Assembly: GCA_009844425.1 (NCBI GenBank) | Contig: VYBN01000019.1 | Location: forward strand, 79,260 to 143,259 | Direction: 5' to 3' | DNA: 64,000 bases | Source: Gammaproteobacteria bacterium | GTDB taxonomy: Bacteria; Pseudomonadota; Gammaproteobacteria; Steroidobacterales; Foliamicaceae | Part shown: piece by piece, positions 36,872 through 45,224 of the stretch | How positions within the stretch are numbered: position 1 is the stretch's first letter | How the letters are laid out: every line of letters starts with the position of its first letter | Translations under genes and position numbers: made by a program | The notes under the pieces: generated by a model | What the model was told of the DNA's origin: nothing | Databases searched by the model: none | The model's input: only the letters and a program-made list of their open reading frames with translations

Positions 36872-39724
36872 TTCCTCAAAGCGGCCTGCCTGAACCACCC
36901 GGCCCGCCTGCAGCACATAAATCCGGTTCGCCCCGCGTATGGTGGAAAGCCGATGCGCAATCACCAGGCGCGTGCTGGTGGACTCCTCTATCGCCCGCAT
37001 CGTTCGGGACTGGCTTTTTGTGTCCAGCCAGCTTGTGGGTTCGTCCAGAAAGATAATGCGGGGTTTGCGGATCAGCGCGCCGGCGATACGGATTCGCTGG
37101 TTCTGTCCGCCGGAGAAAGTCGCCGAATTCTCGTCCACCGGCGTGTGCAGGCCCATCGGCATGGCGCGGATTTCGTCTTCTACGCCGGCAAGCCGGGCGG
37201 CGCGCCAGGCGTCGTTTTCGCTCAATTCCGAGTCGTAGCCGATGATATTGTCGAGAACGGTGCCGCTTTGCAGCAAGCCATCCTGCGGAACGACGCCGAT
37301 TTGCTTTCGCACCGCGGAGACATCGAGCCGCTCGAGGTCCTGGCCATCGAAGTACACCGCCCCGGCGCTTGGCTTTTCCAGGCCAAGGGCGAGCCGGAGC
37401 AAGGTGCTCTTGCCGGCGCCGGATTCGCCCACGATCGCAATGAACTCGCCGGGCTTCGCGTAAACAGTTACCTCCCGCAAGGTCTCGGCATTCTCCGAAT
37501 ATCCGAAGCTCACCTTGTCGAGCAGGATTTCCCCTTGCAGCGTCCTGTGCGCGCCACGCGCCACGCCGGACTCGGGCTCGGCGGCCAGAATCGGGCGCAC
37601 CTGCTCGCAGGCCGGCCTGACGAAAGCGACGGAACGGGCTGAATTGCCCAGCATGACGAGGGCCATGAACAAGGTCATGGCCGCGGTTTGAACCGCAAGA
37701 AAGCCGCCGGTGCCAAGGCCGTCTGCCCCCTGTGCAATCACCGTGGCGAACAGCGCGGCGCTGCCGAGGAAAGGAACTGCGGCCGCGATCGCGACAATCC
37801 GTTCGCTTAAAGCGGCCTGCTGGATTTCCGAGTGTTTGTGCTCGCGGTAGCGCCTTGCCCAGGCGGCAAAAGCCATGTCCTCGGCGCCGGTGGCGCGCAG
37901 CTTCGCAATTCCGGTCAGGAACTGATGCAATTCGCCCAGAAGCTGGCGTGAAGACCGCAAGTAGCGGCGCTGCTGTTCAACCATGCTGGCGCAGTAGCCG
38001 AAGGTTATTGCGAGCACAGCAAAAGTCAGCGCGGCAACCGTCCAGCCGAGCGCCGCGTCGTAGAAAAACAGCAGGCCGAGCGCTGGCAGGGCGAACAGCA
38101 TGGATAAAGCCGCATCGGCCGTCACTCCGGCCACATGGTTCCTGATATCCTGAAAGATCATGGCTCTCGCCGCGAGTTCGCCGGCGCTGAAGCGGCGAAA
38201 AAACTTAAGCCGTAGACGCAGCAGACGGTCCTGGATGGCAGCGCCGATGCGCGCGGCAAGGCGCCCTTCAAGGCGCATGAGAGCCATCCCCCGCAGCACC
38301 CGGGCCAGTGACGCCGTAAGCGCGATTCCGGACAGAACGGCGGAGAACTGGATCAGTGCGATCGTGTCTCCGGCGGGAATGACCTCAGCGACCAGCACAT
38401 TCACCGCGATTGCGGGCGCCAGCGCCAGCAGTCCCGCGCCGAGACCGAAAGCCGTGAGCCGGAGGATCGCCGCAGTCATTGGCGCCACTCCGGCGCGAAG
38501 CAGATCGCGCATCGTGGCGGGTCCATCGCTGGGCAGCGCGGGATAGAGCAGGCAGGCGTCGCGAAGCCCGGCGCCGGTGTTGGCATTGGCGGGCATGGAC
38601 TTGCCGGTTTCCGGATCCACCACGCGGTAGCGGCCGGCAAGGCCGGGCAGCAGCGCTACGGGTTGGCCGCCGCCGCGCCGGAAGGCCAGCATCGCGCCGC
38701 TGTCGCCAAGCCACCAGCGATCCTCCACCGTTAATCGCACGCTTCGCCGGCGCAGCACCGACGCCTCGCAGTAATCGTCCAGCGAAGGCAAGCCTTCGCC
38801 GGACACGCCCGGCGCGCGGATATCGAGCCCTTCATGCCGGGCGATGATTCGCAAGGCTTTATCGAGGGGCGTATGGCTTTCGGAATGCGCGCGAAAGCTC
38901 AGCAAGTCCGCCAGCGCTTTTCTGGCCATGGATTTCTCGCGGCGGCGCAAGGCGGCCTGGGCCACCTGCAGATTCGCGTCATCCACCAGCAGCAGGCGGC
39001 GATGCAGCGATTCGGCGCCCAGGGCGAGGCGGTGAAACTCAGGCAAGCCTGCGTCAAGCAACAGGCCGGCGCCAAGCTCTTGCGATGAGCGGCACACAAC
39101 GCCCGCGGTTGCATGCAGCTTGATCCAGCTATCCCGCGTGGCCGGCATCAGGCCCGGCGGCCGGGAGGCGGAGTCGGCCAGGTCGAGGAAAGTGGCGTCC
39201 AGACGATCGGCGGCCAGCCACACCACGCCCTGCTCGGCGGATGAGATTCCATCTCCCGCCTCGCTCCCGGGACCGAGCCGCAGTTCAATGCGGGGGCGGC
39301 TTTCGACTTCGTCCGCCACTGCGGCGGCAAGATCTTCGATCCACGCGTCCACCTGGGCCATGACTTCGGGCGCGAGGCCGCCGGCTCCTTTGCCGCGCAC
39401 GGCTTCCTCACGCAATTCCGCAAGCGGCAGGCATCGCAGGCTTGTGGCTTGAACGCCCTTGGCGACGAGCAGCATCGAATGCCCGGACTGATCCGCTCCG
39501 AATGCCAGCCGGCCCTTGTCCAGGCGCGCAACATGCCGGTACGGCGCCTCCATCCGGCCGTCGGCAAGCTCCGTTGCCAGAATATCAATCGCGCCTTCCT
39601 CGACGAACCAGACGAGACCGGGATCGTTCAGCTTGACCGGGCGGTTGCCCGCTGCGGCATGGCGCTCGCCCATGGTTGCGAAGAAATCGGCCAGCCGGCC
39701 TCCCGAGTGATTCTCATTCCCCAT
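36818..39724 (-). CDS. NHLM-type peptide export ABC transporter, permease/ATPase 2
   Basis: 968 residues. The first 400 or so residues form the extra N-terminal region typical of the second NHLM bacteriocin ABC protein. Transmembrane helices follow from about 415 (LRLTAFGLGAGLLALAPAIAVNVLV), then the nucleotide-binding domain: Walker A GESGAGKST, signature FSGGQNQRI, Walker B RIIFLDEPTSWLD. No protease domain. Overlaps the upstream C39-ABC gene by 11 bp. Together they should form a heterodimeric inner-membrane exporter. Confidence 0.88.
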   Translation of the reverse strand: MGNENHSGGRLADFFATMGERHAAAGNRPVKLNDPGLVWFVEEGAIDILATELADGRMEAPYRHVARLDKGRLAFGADQSGHSMLLVAKGVQATSLRCLPLAELREEAVRGKGAGGLAPEVMAQVDAWIEDLAAAVADEVESRPRIELRLGPGSEAGDGISSAEQGVVWLAADRLDATFLDLADSASRPPGLMPATRDSWIKLHATAGVVCRSSQELGAGLLLDAGLPEFHRLALGAESLHRRLLLVDDANLQVAQAALRRREKSMARKALADLLSFRAHSESHTPLDKALRIIARHEGLDIRAPGVSGEGLPSLDDYCEASVLRRRSVRLTVEDRWWLGDSGAMLAFRRGGGQPVALLPGLAGRYRVVDPETGKSMPANANTGAGLRDACLLYPALPSDGPATMRDLLRAGVAPMTAAILRLTAFGLGAGLLALAPAIAVNVLVAEVIPAGDTIALIQFSAVLSGIALTASLARVLRGMALMRLEGRLAARIGAAIQDRLLRLRLKFFRRFSAGELAARAMIFQDIRNHVAGVTADAALSMLFALPALGLLFFYDAALGWTVAALTFAVLAITFGYCASMVEQQRRYLRSSRQLLGELHQFLTGIAKLRATGAEDMAFAAWARRYREHKHSEIQQAALSERIVAIAAAVPFLGSAALFATVIAQGADGLGTGGFLAVQTAAMTLFMALVMLGNSARSVAFVRPACEQVRPILAAEPESGVARGAHRTLQGEILLDKVSFGYSENAETLREVTVYAKPGEFIAIVGESGAGKSTLLRLALGLEKPSAGAVYFDGQDLERLDVSAVRKQIGVVPQDGLLQSGTVLDNIIGYDSELSENDAWRAARLAGVEDEIRAMPMGLHTPVDENSATFSGGQNQRIRIAGALIRKPRIIFLDEPTSWLDTKSQSRTMRAIEESTSTRLVIAHRLSTIRGANRIYVLQAGRVVQAGRFEELAAEEGLFRELIQRQQA

Positions 39725-41873
39725 GGATCAACCTGCGATAGATGCTGTCGTGGGCATAGAGCTCTTCATGGGCGCCTTGCTCGACGATGCGGCCCCGGTC
39801 CATGACGACGATAAGGTCGGCGTCGCGGATCGTGCTCAGGCGATGGGCGACGATCAGACAGGAGCAGCCCCGCCGGCGGATGCGGTCGTCGATCAGCAAC
39901 TCGGTTGCCGGGTCGAGCGCGCTGGTCGCTTCATCCAGAATCAGCAGCGATGGATTGCTGACCAAAGCCCGGGCGATCTCGAGCCGGGCGCGCTGGCCGC
40001 CGCTGAAATTGCGTCCGCCTTCTTCCACCATAGACTCGTATCCCGCCGGCCGGCTGATGATGACCTCGTGAATCGCGGCGTCCCTCGCGGCGGCGGTCAC
40101 GTGCCGCTCCGGAGTCGTTGTGTCCCACATGGTGAGATTGTTGCGTATGCTGGCGGCGAACAGCACGGGTTGCTGATTGACGATTGAAACCGAGCGGCAG
40201 AACACTTCCCTGGGAATGTCGGCGAGCGGATGCCCGTCGAACAGCACCTCGCCGGACCAGGGCTGATGCAAACCCACCGCGAGAAGCGCCAGAGTGGATT
40301 TGCCGGAACCGCTGGCCCCCACCACCGCCACGCGTTGCCCAGGCTCAATCGTCAAATTGAAGTCTTCCACGAGTGGCGAGCGGTTACGCTGGAAACCGAA
40401 GGTGACAGCGCGCAATTCCAGCTGGCCGACCAGCCGCAGCCGGCCGTTTAGCGCTCGGACCCGGCCTTGCGAGCCGGCATCATCTTTCATCAGGGAAGCT
40501 GACTGCGGCGAGTTGAAAACATCGTCCATTCTCGCCAGGTCCGCCTCCAGCGTCGCCAGCAGATCGGAGAACTGGCCAATGCTGGAGACCGGCCGCAGGA
40601 AATTGCCGGCCAGCACATAGAATCCCATCAAGGCGCCAATGCCGATATCCCCGGACATGGCGCGCCAGCCGCCAAGGCCGAACACCACCGCCGCCGCGAA
40701 CAGTTGAAACATTTGCGGCAGCGCAGCCGTCACATGGCCAAGCTCCACGAACTTTTGCCTGGCGCCCAGTTCGCGAGCCTGTCTGCCGCTCCAGCGCGAA
40801 AAGAAATCGTTCTCCCTGGCCGTTGACTTCAAGGTCTCGATCATTCGCAGGCCTGCCGCGCTCATGCCGGTGAAGATCCCCTGCTCGCGCCGCACCTGAT
40901 GATTCCGGTCCCGGCGCAGACGGGTCAGCATATGAATCGAAACCACGCAAGCAGCGCCAAGGCCGGCCACGGTCAGTCCCAGCAGAAAATCGAAAGCAAG
41001 CATCGCCGCCAGGAAGACCGCGCTCATCGCCAGATCGACGCCGAGCCGCACGAGTTGGCCGGCGCCCGCGTCGGCAACCTGATCGATCAGCCGCATGCGC
41101 ACGGCCAGATCTGCTGCAAAACGCTTATAAAAGAACCGCATGGGAAGCCGAAGCAGGTGATCCAGATAGCGGTCCGATTGGTCGGTGGACACGCGCAGGA
41201 CAAGGTCATTCAGGGAACGCATCTGCAGCCAGGTGAAGAGGAAGGCAAGTCCGCCGGCGGCTGCCATGGCCACGGTCAGAATGATGCCCGCGTCCGTCTG
41301 CTGCGCCAGCAGCACCCGGTCAACGAACAAGGCGAGCAGAACAGGCAAGGCGAGTGAGATCAGGGCGAGCAGCAAGCCGAAAACAGTTGCGCGGCTCAAT
41401 AATGCGCGGTAATTGCGCAGCCAGGGCCACAATCGCCGCAGCACGCCCGGCCGCGCGCCGTAGGCGCTGAATCCGGCGTCCGGCTCAAGCAACAGGCCGA
41501 CGCCGGTGAAGTCGCGATTAAAGGTTTGGGCATCAACCACCCGGTGCCCCTCGGCGGGATCGTTAAGGTAATAGCGCCCCCGCCCGATTCCCTCGAGCAC
41601 GACGAAGTGCCTGAACCCCCAGAACAGGATCATGGGCATCGGCAGACGGGCCAGGCCACTGATCTGACTCGACCAGCCGGTCGCCTTAAGGCCATAATTC
41701 CTGGCGGCGCGCGCCAGATTCTCTAGTGTCGTGCCGTCGCGCCCCACGCCGCACTTCTCACGCAGTTCTTCGAGGGGCGCCCAACAACCGAAATGCGCAA
41801 GCACGATGCCAAGGCATGCGGCGCCGCAGTCGGTGGCCTCCAACTGCATGACCAGTGGGGTGCGGCCGCGCAT
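39714..41873 (-). CDS. NHLM-type ABC exporter with C39 leader peptidase
   Basis: 719 residues. The N-terminal C39 peptidase has catalytic Cys16 in TDCGAACLG, His89 in FRHFVVLEG and Asp105 in YYLNDPAEG. This domain cuts after the Gly-Gly of the leader. Then come a six-helix permease (about 150-430) and an NBD (GASGSGKST, FSGGQRARL, LLILDEATSALD). Placed between the precursor genes and the second ABC protein. It should process and export the peptides of 42174-43043. Confidence 0.93.
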   Translation of the reverse strand: MRGRTPLVMQLEATDCGAACLGIVLAHFGCWAPLEELREKCGVGRDGTTLENLARAARNYGLKATGWSSQISGLARLPMPMILFWGFRHFVVLEGIGRGRYYLNDPAEGHRVVDAQTFNRDFTGVGLLLEPDAGFSAYGARPGVLRRLWPWLRNYRALLSRATVFGLLLALISLALPVLLALFVDRVLLAQQTDAGIILTVAMAAAGGLAFLFTWLQMRSLNDLVLRVSTDQSDRYLDHLLRLPMRFFYKRFAADLAVRMRLIDQVADAGAGQLVRLGVDLAMSAVFLAAMLAFDFLLGLTVAGLGAACVVSIHMLTRLRRDRNHQVRREQGIFTGMSAAGLRMIETLKSTARENDFFSRWSGRQARELGARQKFVELGHVTAALPQMFQLFAAAVVFGLGGWRAMSGDIGIGALMGFYVLAGNFLRPVSSIGQFSDLLATLEADLARMDDVFNSPQSASLMKDDAGSQGRVRALNGRLRLVGQLELRAVTFGFQRNRSPLVEDFNLTIEPGQRVAVVGASGSGKSTLALLAVGLHQPWSGEVLFDGHPLADIPREVFCRSVSIVNQQPVLFAASIRNNLTMWDTTTPERHVTAAARDAAIHEVIISRPAGYESMVEEGGRNFSGGQRARLEIARALVSNPSLLILDEATSALDPATELLIDDRIRRRGCSCLIVAHRLSTIRDADLIVVMDRGRIVEQGAHEELYAHDSIYRRLIHGE

Positions 41874-41884
41874 GATGCTAACCG

Positions 41885-42052
41885 CTAATTCAGAAAGGCA
41901 GCGGCGGCAACCAGAACGAAAAGGATGGATACTCCAAAAGCCAGCAGGAAAACTCTTTCGAGCGGCGCCGTGACTCGCAGCAGATCATCCAGCGCTTCCG
42001 GTTGCGCGCTGCGGATCAGCGCTTCGCGGCGATAAATGCTTCTGTCAGACAC
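41885..42052 (-). CDS. 55-residue stub of an NHLM HlyD-type adaptor
   Basis: Too short for the ORF track. From a GTG at 42052: SDRSIYRREALIRSAQPEAL, DDLLRVTAPLERVFLLAFG, then a hydrophobic run to the TAG at 41885. This corresponds to the cytoplasmic N-terminus and membrane anchor of the HlyD-like adaptor (REALxRxxxPExLDxLLxVTxP), normally 350-450 residues. The coiled-coil and periplasmic barrel domains are absent, and only 11 bp separate its stop from the exporter. It is either a 3'-deleted remnant or a kept membrane micro-protein. GGAGG lies 12 bases before the GTG. Confidence 0.7.
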   Translation of the reverse strand: MSDRSIYRREALIRSAQPEALDDLLRVTAPLERVFLLAFGVSILFVLVAAAAFLN

Positions 42053-42066
42053 GGCAAGTACTTGCC
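42053..42066. promoter_or_regulatory. Perfect 14-bp palindrome next to the HlyD-stub start
   Basis: GGCAAGTACTTGCC is its own reverse complement and abuts the GTG start of the stub on the minus strand, between that start and an upstream GGAGG. It could be an operator or a small hairpin controlling translation of the stub and exporter genes. No second copy was noticed in the window. Confidence 0.4.
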
Positions 42067-42097
42067 TCCAGCGGAAATTTGGCGAAGGCCGACAGGC

Positions 42098-42118
42098 GCC
42101 GTCAACTTGTTTGACGGC
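42098..42118. other. Hairpin downstream of the first NHLP precursor gene
   Basis: GCCGTCAA-CTTGT-TTGACGGC forms a perfect 8-bp stem with a 5-base loop. It lies between the precursor stop (42174) and the HlyD stub on the same minus-strand transcript. With no T-run it is more likely a processing or attenuating hairpin than a full terminator. Such sites are common after RiPP precursor genes, where they allow more precursor than exporter. Confidence 0.5.
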
Positions 42119-42173
42119 CTAAATAGTGCGATGGCGACCGGCCGCAACCGGTGGCCAGCCGCCAGTCGTATGC

Positions 42174-42437
42174 TTAGTACGAATCGTTGGTCGGAGCGAA
42201 GCCACCCGCCGCCCCACGCAGTTCATCGTCGGACAGGCGGCTGCCGGCAGGCGGCAAGACCAAATGAAATTCGGTCGCGCTTTCTTCATGCACATTAATG
42301 GAAAACCCTTCCGGCACGGTCAGGCCGCTGGCTTCCTTGATTGCCTCGCGCGGGTTTTCGAGCAGCCGGCCGCGGTAAGCTTCATCCTCATCCGCCTTGG
42401 CACGGATCATGTCTTCAATTTCCATAACCGTCTTCAT
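42174..42437 (-). CDS. NHLP-leader RiPP precursor peptide A
   Basis: 87 residues. Nitrile-hydratase-alpha-like leader: MIRAKADEDEAYRGRLLENPREAIKEASGLTVPEG, INVHEESATEFHLVLPP, then LSDDELRGAAGG as the double-glycine cleavage site. The predicted core is very short: FAPTNDSY. GGGGG lies 8-12 bases before the ATG at 42437. Same strand as the exporter genes. The core contains Thr, Ser, Asn and Tyr but no Trp or Cys. Confidence 0.9.
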   Translation of the reverse strand: MKTVMEIEDMIRAKADEDEAYRGRLLENPREAIKEASGLTVPEGFSINVHEESATEFHLVLPPAGSRLSDDELRGAAGGFAPTNDSY

Positions 42438-42461
42438 ATTCTTTTCCCCCGGAAGATGACA

Positions 42462-42677
42462 ATGTATTCATACTATATCAGGAATCACCGCTCTTTTGGC
42501 TTGAACGCCGCGCGGAACGCCGCGATCCGGGAAGGGATCGGCGTCGAGTTGCCGGAAGACTTCAATTTCGTCGCCCACGAGGACTATGCGCAGGCCGCGC
42601 ATCTGGTGTTGCCGCCCTCGGCCGGGATAACCGACGCCTGGCTCGATCAGGTGGCTGGCGGCGGTTGTGTCAACTGA
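42462..42677 (+). CDS. NHLP-like RiPP precursor peptide B (atypical N-terminus)
   Basis: 71 residues from the ATG at 42462, which has GGAAG at good spacing (42456 also possible). The C-terminal half is NHLP-like: IREGIGVELPEDFNFVAHED, AAHLVLPPSAGITDAWLDQVAGG, giving a four-residue core GCVN. The N-terminus (MYSYYIRNHRSFGLN) lacks the usual acidic ADEDExxRxRLLxxP stretch, so this may be a 5'-truncated or diverged copy. It diverges from precursor A with only 24 bp between start codons. Confidence 0.75.
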   Translation: MYSYYIRNHRSFGLNAARNAAIREGIGVELPEDFNFVAHEDYAQAAHLVLPPSAGITDAWLDQVAGGGCVN

Positions 42678-42782
42678 AGGCATGGGGGGTTGAATCGAAC
42701 ATCGACAGGGAATAAGCTTGTTGGCTGTTGAAGTCTGGAAAGGCATTGCTTGTGCCGATTACCGGGAATGAGGAGAACAGAC

Positions 42783-43043
42783 ATGAACACACAATCGCAG
42801 ATCCAGGAACAAATTCTTGCCAAGGCTGACGAGGATGAACAATTCCGCGCCCGGCTCCTGAAGGATCCGAAGGCGGCCATCAAGGACGCAACCGGACTTT
42901 CGGTTCCGGATGGCATCAACATCCGTGTCCTTGAAGACAACGCCACCGACTTTCATCTGATCCTGCCGCCGGCAGGCCGGAATCTGTCGGATCAGGAAAT
43001 CAGCGGTGTGGCCGGCGGTATTGGTGACATCGACACCTGGTGA
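42783..43043 (+). CDS. NHLP-leader RiPP precursor peptide C with C-terminal Trp
   Basis: 86 residues from the ATG at 42783 (GAGGAG upstream). A full NHLP leader, QEQILAKADEDEQFRARLLKDPKAAIKDATGLSVPDG and DFHLILPPAGRNLSDQEISGVAGG, is followed by the core IGDIDTW. The single Trp is the last residue. The downstream flavin-dependent halogenase makes this Trp the likely modification site. Peptidyl Trp bromination on NHLP-type precursors is known from sponge microbiome clusters (Srp type), which supports the assignment by analogy. Confidence 0.93.
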   Translation: MNTQSQIQEQILAKADEDEQFRARLLKDPKAAIKDATGLSVPDGINIRVLEDNATDFHLILPPAGRNLSDQEISGVAGGIGDIDTW

Positions 43044-43045
43044 AC

Positions 43046-43165
43046 ATGGTCCTGCTGCCGGCAGGCCGGAATCGGTCTGACCGGGAAACCACCGGTCTGA
43101 CCGGTGGCTCAGATCCGGTGTCCCCGGTGGATGGGGACATCGACACCTGGTGGGTGTGGCGATGA
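43046..43165 (+). CDS. Leader-less partial precursor copy D (Trp-rich tail)
   Basis: A 39-residue ORF below the track cutoff, starting 2 bp after the precursor C stop. MVLLPAGRNRSDRETTGLTGG repeats the end of leader C (ILPPAGRNLSDQEISGVAGG), and the core region reads SDPVSPVDGDIDTWWVWR. It repeats GDIDTW with a seven-residue insert and adds WVWR. The copy begins 89 bp after its counterpart, out of frame with C. The N-terminal 55 residues of leader are missing. Whether it is translated is unknown; a hairpin (CCACCGGT-CTG-ACCGGTGG, 43089-43107) within it is an alternative reason for conservation. Confidence 0.5.
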   Translation: MVLLPAGRNRSDRETTGLTGGSDPVSPVDGDIDTWWVWR

Positions 43166-43697
43166 CTCCGGTGGTCATCGTTCGCCGTGCCCAGCAGGCC
43201 TGACGCTTCAGGCTCGACAACAAGAGGCGTCGTCGTTTCAGGGCCTTGCATCTGCCGATCGTCTCCCCTCCCCGCTAGTCGTTACGCAGGCCGCTGCATG
43301 GGCGCCAGCCGTCGGCGGCAGCTTGGTTGGCCGACGCCAACACTTACGGAACGGACTCGTGAGACGCCCCGGAGGAACAGCCCACCGTTTCCTTGAAGCG
43401 GATGCAGGAGCATTCGGTCGCCTGCAAGTCCGGCCAGGAGTTTTCTCCGCTCCGTGCCGCGGTGCCTCGACCGGCTCCGTAGCGGCAGGGCATGGCCCCC
43501 TCGCCGGCATCCGCGGCACCGCGCTGGTGGCTCCATGCGCGCCCTGCCATCGCCCCGTCACTCCCCAGCGGTACGGAATGCGGCCTTGTCTGTGTCAGGC
43601 ACATTGGCCCTTTGGCGCGAGTGCGCCGATCCGATTGCCGAATTGCGACAGGCTCGTGACCTGCGAGCCGATAGGCTGAACCCGCCAGAAACAAGAC
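43166..43697. other. Region without a supportable gene between precursors and halogenase
   Basis: About 530 bp. Several frames are open by GC bias (for example 43104-43679), but the translations are Pro/Arg/Ala/Cys-rich and match nothing I recognise. A few stretches (CAGCAGGCCTGACG) faintly resemble the CGGCAGGCCGGAATC of the precursor repeats, so degenerate precursor copies may lie here. It may carry the halogenase promoter; none is clear by eye. Confidence 0.4.
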
Positions 43698-45188
43698 ATG
43701 CATAACGATAGCATCAGGAAACTCGTGATCGCCGGAGGTGGCACTGCGGGATGGATGGCCGCGGCAATGTTTGCGCACCATTTCGGCAAGACTCTGGACA
43801 TTGTCCTCGTGGAATCCGATGAGATCGGAACTGTCGGTGTGGGCGAAGCGACGATTCCACCGCTGCATCTTTTCCATAAGTACATGAACGTGAGTGAACC
43901 GGAGTTCCTCCGCGCCGTTCAGGGTACTTTCAAGCTTGGAATTTTCTTCGAGAACTGGCGGAACCTGGGCGAGAACTACTTCGGTTCCTTTGGATGGGCC
44001 GGAAAGGAACGCTGGGCGGTGGGCTTTCAGAATTACTGGCTGAGGGGGCGCCTCCTGGGGCTGGCCCGGGGCTACGGAGAATACTGTCTGGAAACATCCG
44101 CGGCTTTACGCAACAGGTTTGCCATTAGCCTGAACACCGTCTTGAACTACGCCTACCACATCGACGCCGGACTCTACGGACAATTCTTGCGAGGGATTGC
44201 CGAGGCGGCCGGGGTCATTCGCCATGAAGGAAGAATTGACCAGGTGGAACAGGATCCGGCCAATGGGTTCATCACCGGCCTCCGCCTGCAGTCTGGACAA
44301 CGGGTCATGGGTGACCTGTTTATCGATTGCACCGGCTTTCGAGGGCTCCTGATCGAGCAGACCCTGAATGTCGGTTTCGATGACTATGGCGACTGCCTGT
44401 TTTGTGACAGTGCAATCGCTGTACCCACCGCAGCGCCCGGACCCCTGCATCCGTACACTCGCGCGACAGCCCATGAAGCAGGTTGGCAATGGCGCATTCC
44501 GTTGCAGCACCGGGTTGGAAACGGCATGGTATTCAGTTCCCAACACTGGTCCGACGACGAGGCCCGGGCGCGATTGCTTGATAATGTCCAGGGCGCCGTG
44601 CTCGCCGAGCCCCGGCTGATCCGTTTCAGGGCCGGCCAGAGGCGGAGGTATTGGCACAAGAACTGCGTTGCCCTGGGGCTGGCCTCAGGCTTCATGGAAC
44701 CGCTGGAATCAACCAGCATCCACCTCATTCAGCGCGGCGTCACCCGCTTGGTCCAGATGTTTCCCGACAAGGGAATTCGCGAACCCGCCATCGCCGAATT
44801 CAACGCCAAGATGCAGGACGAGATTGACAATATCCGGGACTTTCTCGTCTTCCACTACCATGTGACCGACCGGTCGGATACGCCTTTCTGGCGACAGTGC
44901 CAGACCATGGACATTCCCGACTCCCTGACGCACCGAATCGAGTTGTTTCGACAAACGGGCCGGATTGCCTGGAACCCGGGTGAACTGTTCGGCACGACGT
45001 TCTGGGTGCAGCTCATGCTCGGGCAGGGCCTGATTCCGGAACAGTATCACCCTATTGTCAATGCGATGAGCAAGGACGATCTCGGGAAGTATCTGGCCGG
45101 CATCCACCGACAGGTTGAAGAGCAGGTCGATCGGCTTCCTGACCACCAGCAGTTCATTGACGATTACTGCAAGGCGCCACCCGTCTGA
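43698..45188 (+). CDS. Flavin-dependent tryptophan halogenase (likely peptidyl)
   Basis: 496 residues. FAD site GGGTAGW at 13-19, VGVGEATIPPL, the catalytic Lys79 in FKLGIFFENW (same number as in PrnA/RebH), the halogenase-specific WxWxIP as GWQWRIP, and FMEPLESTSIHL with the catalytic Glu. All residues needed for hypohalous acid chemistry are present. It needs FADH2, but no flavin reductase gene is in the window. Lying after a precursor whose core ends in Trp, it is predicted to chlorinate or brominate that peptide residue. Confidence 0.92.
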   Translation: MHNDSIRKLVIAGGGTAGWMAAAMFAHHFGKTLDIVLVESDEIGTVGVGEATIPPLHLFHKYMNVSEPEFLRAVQGTFKLGIFFENWRNLGENYFGSFGWAGKERWAVGFQNYWLRGRLLGLARGYGEYCLETSAALRNRFAISLNTVLNYAYHIDAGLYGQFLRGIAEAAGVIRHEGRIDQVEQDPANGFITGLRLQSGQRVMGDLFIDCTGFRGLLIEQTLNVGFDDYGDCLFCDSAIAVPTAAPGPLHPYTRATAHEAGWQWRIPLQHRVGNGMVFSSQHWSDDEARARLLDNVQGAVLAEPRLIRFRAGQRRRYWHKNCVALGLASGFMEPLESTSIHLIQRGVTRLVQMFPDKGIREPAIAEFNAKMQDEIDNIRDFLVFHYHVTDRSDTPFWRQCQTMDIPDSLTHRIELFRQTGRIAWNPGELFGTTFWVQLMLGQGLIPEQYHPIVNAMSKDDLGKYLAGIHRQVEEQVDRLPDHQQFIDDYCKAPPV

Positions 45189-45224
45189 TGCCACGCCTCC
45201 CGACGATCACTGAGGAAGAAAGGC

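Noticed and set aside
42126-42461. N-terminal 110 residues of the track ORF ending at precursor B
   Set aside because: Antisense to precursor A; the NHLP-like part begins at the ATG 42462 with its own ribosome site.
43104-43679. 191-residue plus-strand ORF between precursors and halogenase
   Set aside because: Low-information Pro/Arg/Ala/Cys-rich translation, no ribosome site and no recognisable domain. Kept only as a region note.
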